The notes under the pieces: model-generated
Databases searched by the model: none
What the model saw: the letters and a program-made list of their open reading frames with translations, nothing else
What the model was told of the DNA's origin: nothing
Shown here: positions 52,661-59,539 of the stretch, one piece after another
Layout of the letters: every line of letters begins with the position of its first letter
How positions within the stretch are numbered: position 1 is the first letter of the stretch
Program-made: the position numbers and the translations under genes
Assembly (NCBI RefSeq): GCF_036226445.1
Contig: NZ_CP108474.1
Coordinates: 7,564,001-7,628,000, forward strand
DNA length: 64,000 nucleotides
DNA from: Streptomyces sp. NBC_01255
GTDB lineage: Bacteria > Actinomycetota > Actinomycetes > Streptomycetales > Streptomycetaceae
Reading direction: 5' to 3'

Positions 52661-53499
52661 CAGACCGCACCTTCCTTGTAGATCCGGGGCTCTGCCGTCA
52701 CGTCGGTGCCGGTGTCGAGGTAGCCGCAGGCGTGCGCGCGGCGCAGTGCCTCGCTCTTCGCGCCGGGCGCGTCCAACGGCCCGTCGACCAGTCCGGCGAA
52801 ACCGATCGCGATGCGCGTCCCGCCGATCGGGACCAGGCCGACCGAGACCGTCGCGCCCGCGTCGAAGCGCACCGTGGCGCCGGCCGGGATCGCGGCGCGA
52901 CGCCCGTAGGCGGCCGAACGGTCGAACAGCAGCCGGGGGTTGGCTTCGAAGAAGTGGAAGTGCGACGTGACGCTGACCGGCACCTCCGCGGTGTTGCGCA
53001 CGTCGACGGTCACCACGTCGGCGTCGGCGAACGGATCGTTCGGGGCGTCCCCGAACAGCACCGCACCGGGAGCCTCGTCACCCAGCGAGCCGAATCCGGC
53101 CTCGTCGGGCTGTGGTGCGGCGAAGCCGCCGGTACGCGAACCGCCGGCGTGGCAGCCGCGGTCGATCGGGGCGGGCGGCGCACCCGCACCTTCGGCGGAC
53201 CGGAACGGGTCGGTGACCACGGCGAGCCGGGTGGCGTCGTCGAAGACCGCCTCGACCTGGATGTCGCCGACGATGTCGACGACCCCGGGCAGCACGTCGT
53301 CGGGGCCGAGCACGCTGCGTGCGAGGTCGATGGCCTCGACGAGACGCTTGCCGTCGCGGGCCGCCTCGCAGACGGTGTCGGCGATCAGCGCGTGGGCTTC
53401 GGGGACGTTGAGCCGCAGGCCGCGGGCGCGGCGGGCACGCGCGAGCTCGGCCGCCGTGAAGATCAGCAGCCGGTCGCGCTCCGTCGGGGTGAGTCGCAT
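52660..53499 (-). CDS. ureAB: Urease gamma-beta fusion subunit
   Basis: 279 residues. Residues 1 to about 105 are the gamma subunit (MRLTPTERDRLLIFTAAELA, VPEAHALIADTV, LPGVVDIVGDIQVEAVFDD). After a Gly/Ala-rich linker of about 35 residues, residues about 140-260 are the beta subunit (GAVLFGDAPNDPFADADVVTV, SHFHFFEANPRLLFDR, GGTRIAIGFAGLVDGPLD). The HFHFFE motif is the beta-subunit hallmark. Classical actinobacterial ureases have separate UreA and UreB. ATG 53499 has GGAGG five bases upstream. The stop shares a base with the ureC start, so expression is coupled. Confidence 0.92.
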   Translation of the reverse strand: MRLTPTERDRLLIFTAAELARARRARGLRLNVPEAHALIADTVCEAARDGKRLVEAIDLARSVLGPDDVLPGVVDIVGDIQVEAVFDDATRLAVVTDPFRSAEGAGAPPAPIDRGCHAGGSRTGGFAAPQPDEAGFGSLGDEAPGAVLFGDAPNDPFADADVVTVDVRNTAEVPVSVTSHFHFFEANPRLLFDRSAAYGRRAAIPAGATVRFDAGATVSVGLVPIGGTRIAIGFAGLVDGPLDAPGAKSEALRRAHACGYLDTGTDVTAEPRIYKEGAV

Positions 53500-53865
53500 G
53501 GAACCTCCGATTGGTGCGCCGGTCAGGGCAAGAGCGAACGGCGTTCCGAAAAAACGTCAACACCGTTTGGGTAGAAGGAAGTACGCCGCGTGTTCGTGGG
53601 GTCGGGTCTTCCCGGCGGCGACATCGCGCGTCCCGGCACGTCACCGCGGTCGAGGCCGCCGGCGATCACAGGGCGCCGGATGGACTCCGGCGCATGCCTC
53701 GTCGGCTACGCGGCCGAGGGCGGGTTCGGCAGGGTACGCCTGCCGGCGCCCCGGTGCGGCCGGTCTCTTCGCGGATCGAACCGATGCCGTCGGCGCTCGG
53801 GCCGGGGCGGGCGCCGGGTTCGGCGCCCTTCAGGAGCGGGGCGAACGCCGGGTGTCCGGCGTCGT
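53500..53865. other. Urease operon promoter region and intergenic DNA
   Basis: About 366 bases between the TetR gene and ureAB on the same strand. A TTGACG hexamer on the minus strand (53555-53560), followed directly by a run of six T, could be a -35 element about 55 bases upstream of ureAB. No gene or terminator is evident in the rest. Confidence 0.5.
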
Positions 53866-54612
53866 TCAGGGGCGGGCCGGGGCGCGTGGGGCCCGGCGGC
53901 GGCGGGGGGTGGCGCGTTGGGGCGTCAGGTCGACGGATGGGGTGCCGGGGTCGGGCAGGGGAAGGAAGGGCAGGTCGTCGTCGTAGTGGACGGCGAGGGT
54001 GATCTGGCCGGCGGCGAGGCGGCGGGCGTCGGCCAGGCCGAGCGTGGACGTGGACGTCTCGGTGATCAGCCGGGTGGTGAGGCCGTCGAGCAGTGCGAGG
54101 GCAACGGTGGCCACGTCGGCGGGGTCGCAGTCGCGGAAGTCTCCCGAGCGCAGCCCGTCTTCGACCACCGCGGTGAGCGGGCGCAGCATGCGTGCGCGGA
54201 ACTCGGTGAGCGTGGCGGCGAGTTCGGGTGATCCGGAGGAGCGGATCTCCAGTTCGGCCCACAGGCGGCATTCGAGGACGTCGTCGTGGGTGAGTGGGAG
54301 TCCGAAGTCGATGAGGTCGGCCAGCCGCTGCGGCGGGGTGTCGCGGTCGGCGTGTCGGGTGCGGCCAGGGAGGCGGGCTTCGGCTCGGGTGAGGGAGTGC
54401 GAGAGCGCGCCGGTCAGCAGCCGGTCGCGGCCGGTGAAGTGGTAGTGCACCAGCGCACTGGAAACACCGGCGCGGGCGGCGATGTCGGCGATGCGGACGC
54501 CGTCGAAGCCGTCCCTCGCGATCAGCTCGACGGCGGCCTGCAGGATGCTCTCCCGCGCGCTGCCGACGGCATCCGCTGCCACGCCGTCGGTCCTGATCTC
54601 CTGCTCGGTCAC
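53866..54612 (-). CDS. TetR-family regulator
   Basis: 248 residues. The TetR DNA-binding domain reads ESILQAAVELIARDGFDGVR, then DIAARAGVSSALVHYHFTGR, the form of TetR_C_6/BetI-like repressors. A ligand-binding half follows (HDDVLECRLWAELEIRS), and the end is an Arg/Pro-rich tail. GTG 54612 is the start. Two similar palindromes lie just upstream (54651-54694), toward the divergent permease gene. It therefore likely represses the permease-agmatine deiminase operon and itself, possibly also the urease operon downstream. Confidence 0.9.
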   Translation of the reverse strand: MTEQEIRTDGVAADAVGSARESILQAAVELIARDGFDGVRIADIAARAGVSSALVHYHFTGRDRLLTGALSHSLTRAEARLPGRTRHADRDTPPQRLADLIDFGLPLTHDDVLECRLWAELEIRSSGSPELAATLTEFRARMLRPLTAVVEDGLRSGDFRDCDPADVATVALALLDGLTTRLITETSTSTLGLADARRLAAGQITLAVHYDDDLPFLPLPDPGTPSVDLTPQRATPRRRRAPRAPARP

Positions 54613-54650
54613 GGCATCGATCCTGTCACAGCTCTTGTCCTCGGTCTCTA

Positions 54651-54694
54651 GCTGACCTTAAAGTCAGCCACCTGTCGCTGACTTTAACATCAGG
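54651..54694. promoter_or_regulatory. Two TetR-operator-like palindromes
   Basis: Site 1, GCTGAC-CTTAAA-GTCAGC (54651-54668), is symmetric at 16 of 18 bases. Site 2 (54677-54694) is GCTGACTTTAA followed by a degenerate arm CATCAGG. They are 26 bp apart and AT-rich at the centre, between the TetR gene and the leader of the NCS1 permease. Confidence 0.7.
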
Positions 54695-54716
54695 AAGCGC
54701 AAGGAGGGCAACACTC

Positions 54717-54770
54717 ATGAATCGCCGAGGCGCGACGCTCACCCCGACGGCGTGTACGGGGCGCGGGTGA
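54717..54770 (+). CDS. 17-residue leader peptide candidate
   Basis: ATG 54717 has GGAGGG about 9 bases upstream, the best ribosome site in the leader. The frame reads MNRRGATLTPTACTGRG and stops at 54770. Four threonines and one cysteine might make it a sensing peptide, but no attenuator hairpin was identified. Confidence 0.4.
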   Translation: MNRRGATLTPTACTGRG

Positions 54771-54771
54771 C

Positions 54772-54966
54772 GTGGAGATGTCCACGGGCGATTTCGAGTT
54801 GATCGAGGCCGTCGCGGCGGCCACGGGCATCACACCGCGGCAGCGACCGCCCTCCAGCTCCCGCATCCACATCCACGCCGGCCCCCGGGGTGCGGCCCGA
54901 CCGCACCACCAGCACCGCAATGCCCACCTGGACCGCGACGCTTCTCGGCCCGTTCGACCCGTATGA
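54772..54966 (+). CDS. 64-residue hypothetical frame in the permease leader
   Basis: GTG 54772 starts one base after the 17-codon frame. The N-terminal half (MSTGDFELIEAVAAATGITP) could form a helix; the second half is His/Arg-rich (IHIHAGPRGAARPHHQHRN) and might bind metal, conceivably nickel for the urease, though this is speculation. No family recognised. Confidence 0.3.
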   Translation: MEMSTGDFELIEAVAAATGITPRQRPPSSSRIHIHAGPRGAARPHHQHRNAHLDRDASRPVRPV

Positions 54967-54979
54967 ACCGGAGAACCCC

Positions 54980-56434
54980 GTGACCCCCGCTGAACCCACC
55001 AGAACCGCGACCGACCAGGCGCCGCCCCCTACCTCTCCCGACGCGGTGCACATCGAGACCCGCGGCATCGACCACATCCCCGACGGCGAGCGCCACGGCC
55101 GCCCCCGCGACCTGCTCTTCGTCTGGGCCGCAGCCAACGTGAACTACCTGTCCGTCGTCCTGGGCGGCACCCTGGTCCTCCTCGGGCTCAACACTTGGCA
55201 AGCACTGCTCGTCGTCGTCCTGGGCAACCTGTTCTGGGTGTTCAACGGCATCCTCGCCGTCAGCGGCCCGGTCGCCGGCACCCCCTCCAGCGTTCAGACC
55301 CGCGCCATCTTCGGCATCCGCGGAAACCGCGTATCGACGGTGCTCACGAACTGGTCGGTGTGCGTGGCGTACGGGGCCATCAACCTCGCCATGGGCGCAC
55401 TCGCCAGCTTCGCGCTTCTCGACCAGCTAGGCGTCACCGTCACCACCGCGACCCGCTGGGCCGTCGTCCTGGTCCTGGCGATCCTCACCATCGTCGTCAG
55501 CGTCTTCGGTCACGCCCTCATCCTGCGCCTGAGCCCGGCATTCACCTGGATGCTGACCATCACCCTGACCGTGCTCGCCGGATTCGTCGTCGCCGACGCC
55601 GAGCCCGGAAAGCAGCCCGTCGATGCCCCGCAGGGCGACGACCTGCTCGCGATGGCGCTGCTCGGCTTCACCATCATCGCCTCCAGCCCGCTGTCCTGGG
55701 GCACCGGATCCGACTACTCCCGCTACCTGCCCGCCGACTCCTCACCTCGCGCGGTGGCCGGATGGACGGCACTCGGCGGCTTCATCCCCTCGGTCCTGCT
55801 CGGCTCGGTCGGCGTCCTCGCCGGCACCGCCGTCGACATGACCGACCCCCAGGTCTCCCTGAGCGAGATCGTGCCGGGCTGGTTCTACCCGCTCTTCCTG
55901 ATGGCCATCGTCATCGGCTCGATCGCCGGCAACATCCTCACCATGTACAGCTCCGGCCTGGCCCTGCAGGCCGTCGGCCTGCCGATCAAGCAGTGGGCCG
56001 CCGTCCTGCTCGACGGCGTCGCCAGCGTCGCCATCGCCGCGTACGCCCTGTTCGTCACCGACTTCATCGACGCCCTCGGCCAGATCCTCGAGATCACCGT
56101 CGCCATCCTCGGCCCCGGCCTGGCCATCAGCGTCACGGACCTCATCCTGCGCCGCAACCGCTACAGAGGCCCCGGACTGCACAACGAGACCCCCACCAGT
56201 GCCTACTGGTACCACGGGGGCGTCAACGTGGCCGGCATCACCGCGCAGATCCTCGGCACCACCACCGCGCTGTTGTTCATCAACTCCACGGACTTCCAGG
56301 GACCCCTCGCCGTCGCACTCGGGGGAGCGGACCTGTCCGCACTGGTCGGTCCCGTCATCGGCGCGGGTCTGTACGCGGTGTTGTTCAAGCGGCTGTACGC
56401 GACTCAACTCGCCACCGCGCGAGCCGACTTGTAA
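54980..56434 (+). CDS. NCS1-family permease (cytosine/purine/hydantoin type)
   Basis: 484 residues with 12 membrane segments. The family start is seen as GIDHIPDGERHGRPRDLLFV, then WAAANVNYLSVVLGGTLVLL, SVQTRAIFGIRGNRV, and WGTGSDYSRYLPADSSPRAV, a hallmark of CodB/PurP-like NCS1 carriers. They import nucleobases or related ureides with Na+ or H+. GTG 54980 has GGAGA six bases upstream; frames further upstream exist but are in the leader. It is followed by the exported agmatine deiminase, suggesting that ring-opened or guanidino nitrogen compounds are the pathway's substrates. Confidence 0.88.
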   Translation: MTPAEPTRTATDQAPPPTSPDAVHIETRGIDHIPDGERHGRPRDLLFVWAAANVNYLSVVLGGTLVLLGLNTWQALLVVVLGNLFWVFNGILAVSGPVAGTPSSVQTRAIFGIRGNRVSTVLTNWSVCVAYGAINLAMGALASFALLDQLGVTVTTATRWAVVLVLAILTIVVSVFGHALILRLSPAFTWMLTITLTVLAGFVVADAEPGKQPVDAPQGDDLLAMALLGFTIIASSPLSWGTGSDYSRYLPADSSPRAVAGWTALGGFIPSVLLGSVGVLAGTAVDMTDPQVSLSEIVPGWFYPLFLMAIVIGSIAGNILTMYSSGLALQAVGLPIKQWAAVLLDGVASVAIAAYALFVTDFIDALGQILEITVAILGPGLAISVTDLILRRNRYRGPGLHNETPTSAYWYHGGVNVAGITAQILGTTTALLFINSTDFQGPLAVALGGADLSALVGPVIGAGLYAVLFKRLYATQLATARADL

Positions 56435-56488
56435 GGGCCACGGAGCACGCGCCGCGTCATGTCCACACTTCGGAAGAGGATCGATCAG

Positions 56489-57613
56489 ATGCCCACACCA
56501 TCGATGTCCAGGCGTGGCTTCGGCGCCGCCGCCCTGATGGCCGCATCGGCCGTCGCGCTCGGCGGCCGCGCGGCCGCCGCGACCGACACGGCGCCCGCCG
56601 CGCAACGCTACGCGGTACCCGGCGAGTTCGAACCGCACGCCGGCACCCTCATGGCCTGGCCGCACGAGACCGGCGGCGCCGGTTGGAGCGGGCACATGCT
56701 CGAGGCCCAGGCCGAGATAGCCGGACTCGCCAGGGCTGTCGCCAGGTTCGAACGCGTCATCATGGTCGCCCACCCCGGTACGGCCGCCGACGCCCGAGCA
56801 CAGTGCGGGCCGACCGTCGAGGTCACCGAGTACGACGTCTGGGACTGCTGGACCCGGGACAACGGCCCGGTCTTCACCGTCAACACCTCACGCACCGCGA
56901 TGATCGGGCTCGACTTCGTCTTCAACGGGTGGGGCAACAAGTACGCCTACGGCAACGACGACAACCTGCCCACGGGTGCCTGCGACTACCTGGGAGTCCC
57001 CCGCAAGCCGATCGACATGGTTCTGGAAGGCGGCTCGGTCATCCAGGACGGGCAGGGCACCCTCATCGTCACCGAGGAATGCCTGCTCAACCCCAACCGC
57101 AACCCCACCATGAGCAAGGCCCAGATCGAGAGCGCCCTGCTCGACACGTACGGAGGACAGAAGGTGATCTGGCTCCCCTACGGCCTCGACGGGGACTACG
57201 ACACTGACGGACACGTCGACCTGTGCGCCTCGTACGTCGGACCGGCCAAACTGCTGATCCTCACCCAGCCCGGCACCGGCAGCCCGAACGAGCAACGCAT
57301 GGCAGCCAACAAGGCGGTGCTCCAGGCAAGCACGGACGCCCGGGGCCGCAGATTCGAACTCACCGAGATCCATGCCCAGCCCCGATGGTTCGAGTCGGGC
57401 CGGGACGTCGTCATCTTCAGCTACACCAACCACTACCCCGTCAACGGCGGAGTGATCGTCCCGCTCGCCGGGGTGCCCGAGGACAGCACGGCGCTGAGCC
57501 TTATCGGCAGTCTGTACCCCGACCGCGAGGTGGTGGGCGTATCGGCCCGCACCCTCGCCTGGAACGGCGGCCAACTGCACTGCGTCACCCAGCAGATCCC
57601 GCGCATCGGCTGA
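56489..57613 (+). CDS. Agmatine deiminase-family protein, Tat-exported
   Basis: 374 residues from ATG 56489 (AGAGGA 10 bases upstream; the ATG at 56459 has no ribosome site). A twin-arginine signal MSRRGFGAAALMAASAVALGG is followed by an Ala-rich cleavage region, so it works outside the membrane. The enzyme core is complete: MAWPHE, DVWDCWTRDNGPVF, LEGGSVIQDGQGTLIVTEE, the His-Asp motif DTDGHVD, and C365 in GGQLHCVTQQIP. The second agmatine deiminase in the cluster is cytosolic, so agmatine or another guanidine may be deiminated both outside and inside. It is 54 bases after the permease gene. Confidence 0.9.
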   Translation: MPTPSMSRRGFGAAALMAASAVALGGRAAAATDTAPAAQRYAVPGEFEPHAGTLMAWPHETGGAGWSGHMLEAQAEIAGLARAVARFERVIMVAHPGTAADARAQCGPTVEVTEYDVWDCWTRDNGPVFTVNTSRTAMIGLDFVFNGWGNKYAYGNDDNLPTGACDYLGVPRKPIDMVLEGGSVIQDGQGTLIVTEECLLNPNRNPTMSKAQIESALLDTYGGQKVIWLPYGLDGDYDTDGHVDLCASYVGPAKLLILTQPGTGSPNEQRMAANKAVLQASTDARGRRFELTEIHAQPRWFESGRDVVIFSYTNHYPVNGGVIVPLAGVPEDSTALSLIGSLYPDREVVGVSARTLAWNGGQLHCVTQQIPRIG

Positions 57614-57717
57614 CAGAAGCCTCGACGCCCCCACCCGATCAGCGCCGGCGGCGCATGCTGGTCGGGTGGGGGGCTTCAGCTTCGCGACGCGTCGAGGCCA
57701 CCCGGTGGGGTGCTGCG

Positions 57718-58374
57718 TCACTCCGCAAGGCGCTTGGGCGTGTTGGCGCGGATCAAGGTGTCGTCGGTCGCGGGGTGGGCCAGGGGTTCGGTGGCCGGGC
57801 GGAAGCCGGCGAGGACGATGGCGAGGTGGCGGCGCCAGACGTCGGGGGTGCGGCCTTCGGTGTCGTCGATCAGGACGCGCAGCGCGAGAAGGCTGGCGTA
57901 CACATCGCTGAGGGTGATCTCTTCGCGGACCTCGCCGGCGTCCTGGGCGCGGATGAGGAGTCCGTCGAGGAGGGAGAGGAGTTCGGCGCGGCGTTCGTCG
58001 GCCTCGGGCGGGATGGCCGCCCACAGGCGGGTGAGCCAGCCGTGGTGGGCGGCCAGCACCGTGCCGGTGTCCCACAGGGCCCGTTCCAGGCCGCGGGCGG
58101 CGGGCGGCTCTGCGGCGGCGCGGCGGACCACGGCGAGGATCGAGTCGAGGATCTCGTCGCTGAGTGCGGCGAGCAGGTCTTCCTTGGTGGGGAAGCGGCG
58201 GTAGAGGGTGCCCATGCCGACGCCGGCGCGGGCAGCGATCACCTCGACGCCCGCGTCGGGGCCGAGTTCGGCGAAGACCTCCCACGCGGCCCGCAGCAGC
58301 CGCTCCCGGTTCTGTGCCGCGTCGCGGCGCATGGTCCTGGGCTGGTTCGTTGCGGGCCGGTGGGGTGTGGTCAT
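57718..58374 (-). CDS. TetR-family regulator
   Basis: 218 residues. The TetR domain is RRDAAQNRERLLRAAWEVFA, then IAARAGVGMGTLYRRFPTKE, with a helical C-terminal half of the SbtR-like type. ATG 58374 is used. The frame upstream is open without a stop and reads as the C-terminus of an MFS transporter, so the two genes are fused in frame as they stand. The usual target of such a TetR would be that exporter, which is now only a remnant. Confidence 0.88.
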   Translation of the reverse strand: MTTPHRPATNQPRTMRRDAAQNRERLLRAAWEVFAELGPDAGVEVIAARAGVGMGTLYRRFPTKEDLLAALSDEILDSILAVVRRAAAEPPAARGLERALWDTGTVLAAHHGWLTRLWAAIPPEADERRAELLSLLDGLLIRAQDAGEVREEITLSDVYASLLALRVLIDDTEGRTPDVWRRHLAIVLAGFRPATEPLAHPATDDTLIRANTPKRLAE

Positions 58375-58966
58375 GCGAGGGTCGGGTCCTTGCGCTCGGT
58401 CACCGGCTGGCCATGGCGATCCCACGCTCTGGTCACTCCGGCCGCGCTTGACCGCCGGGATGGCGAAGGCCGCGGCGGCGGCGAGCACGGCGCTGCCGGT
58501 CAGGAACCAGAAAGTGTCGGTGTAACCGGAGTCCTGGGGGAACGGGTGGGCGGCCGTGACCCCGGTGGACAGGATACTGGCCGCCATCGCGCTGCCGATG
58601 GCGCCGCCGATGGTACGGATGTTGGCGTTCATGCCGCTGGCGGCCCCGGTCTGGGCCGGTGGGACGGCCTCGACGACGATGGCGGACATGGCGGAGAAGG
58701 CGAGGCCGAGGCCGATCAGGGCAGATGCGGTGTAGATCTGCCAGGCCTGGTCGTGGCCGGCGACCAGCATCGCGAACGGGGCGATGGTGATCAGGCTGCC
58801 GGTGATCAGTACGCGCTTGGAGCCGAAGCGGGCGGCCAGAGGGCCTGCCAGCACGCCGAGGACGAACATGCCGGCCGTCATCGGCAGCATGTAGATACCG
58901 GACTGGGTCACGCTCGCGCTGAAGCCGTAGCCGGCGAGGTGTTCGGGCGCCTGGACCAGCTGCGGC
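58375..58966 (-). pseudogene. C-terminal remnant of a DHA2-type MFS transporter
   Basis: About 197 residues covering only the last five or so membrane helices (SGIYMLPMTAGMFVLGVLAG, ASALIGLGLAFSAMSAIVVE, TFWFLTGSAVLAAAAAFAIP). The N-terminal two-thirds are missing, and the frame enters from unrelated sequence at about 58966. Downstream it continues without a stop into the TetR gene. It is a deletion remnant or a rearrangement product. Confidence 0.8.
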
Positions 58967-59117
58967 AGTCGCCGCGATCGAGGCCAGCCTCGCCGCCGCC
59001 GAACACAAGCTCGCCGCCATGCACGACCTCGCCGCCCGGCACACCACCGTCCACCTCGGCATGCCCGACTTCGGCACGAGCGCCGGTCGGCTCACGACGA
59101 GCCCTGACGGCGACTGA
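58965..59117 (+). pseudogene. 3' remnant of an unidentified gene
   Basis: An open frame of 50 codons ends at TGA 59115-59117 and has good third-position bias: AAVAAIEASLAAAEHKLAAM-like helix, then HTTVHLGMPDFGTSAG. It begins abruptly at the junction with the MFS remnant and has no start of its own. It is the C-terminus of a lost gene; no family can be named. Confidence 0.5.
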
Positions 59118-59539
59118 CCACCTTCCCACCGATGGTCCCTTGCACCTGGCTGTCCAGCTGCCTCAGACGCGAGGCGGCAGCACCTTGTGGACGGTCACGC
59201 AATTCCCCAGGTGTCCGGTGGGGACATTGACCGATGGGCGCCCTGGTCGTCCGGCGCGCTCGGATCGGAGCGGCTTCATGCCGTCCGGCAGCGTCTGATC
59301 CGCGACCCAGCAACCGTAAGCGGATAGGTCATCCGATTGTGTGCTCTTCTTCGAGGCCTTCGGGGGACTCAGGGGCCCAGTCGAGCGTGGTGGGCGTCTC
59401 GCCCTTGGCCTCGGCGGTGCGCAGGGCGCCGGCCTGGTCGAGCATGGCCTGGAGGACCTCGGGGCCCTGGGTGCGGCCGAGGCCGTCGACCAGGAGGTTG
59501 CGACGGCGGCGTCCGCGTGAGCCGTCGAGGAGATCGACA
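58967..59539. other. Region of gene debris
   Basis: About 570 bases with no complete gene. It contains the + strand 3' remnant (58965-59117), roughly 210 unassigned bases, and a - strand 3' fragment (59329-59538). The organisation suggests one or more deletions between formerly separate genes. Confidence 0.65.
59329..59538 (-). pseudogene. C-terminal fragment of an unidentified protein
   Basis: An open frame of about 66 codons ends at 59329 and reads as ordinary protein: RNLLVDGLGRTQGPEVLQAM, then LDQAGALRTAEAKGETPTTL, and PEGLEEEHTIG. It has no start; the start of the frame runs into the 3' end of the adenylation-fusion gene. It is likely a leftover of a truncated gene. No family recognised. 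Confidence 0.45.

Larger units (their letters stand above)
54695..54979 (+). other. Permease leader with three tiny coupled reading frames
   Basis: From 54717 to the permease GTG at 54980 the DNA is filled by a 17-codon frame (good ribosome site), a 64-codon frame and a 6-codon frame. The first two are one base apart; the last two overlap by ATGA, and the last overlaps the permease start by GTGA. No hairpin was recognised by eye. Confidence 0.5.
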
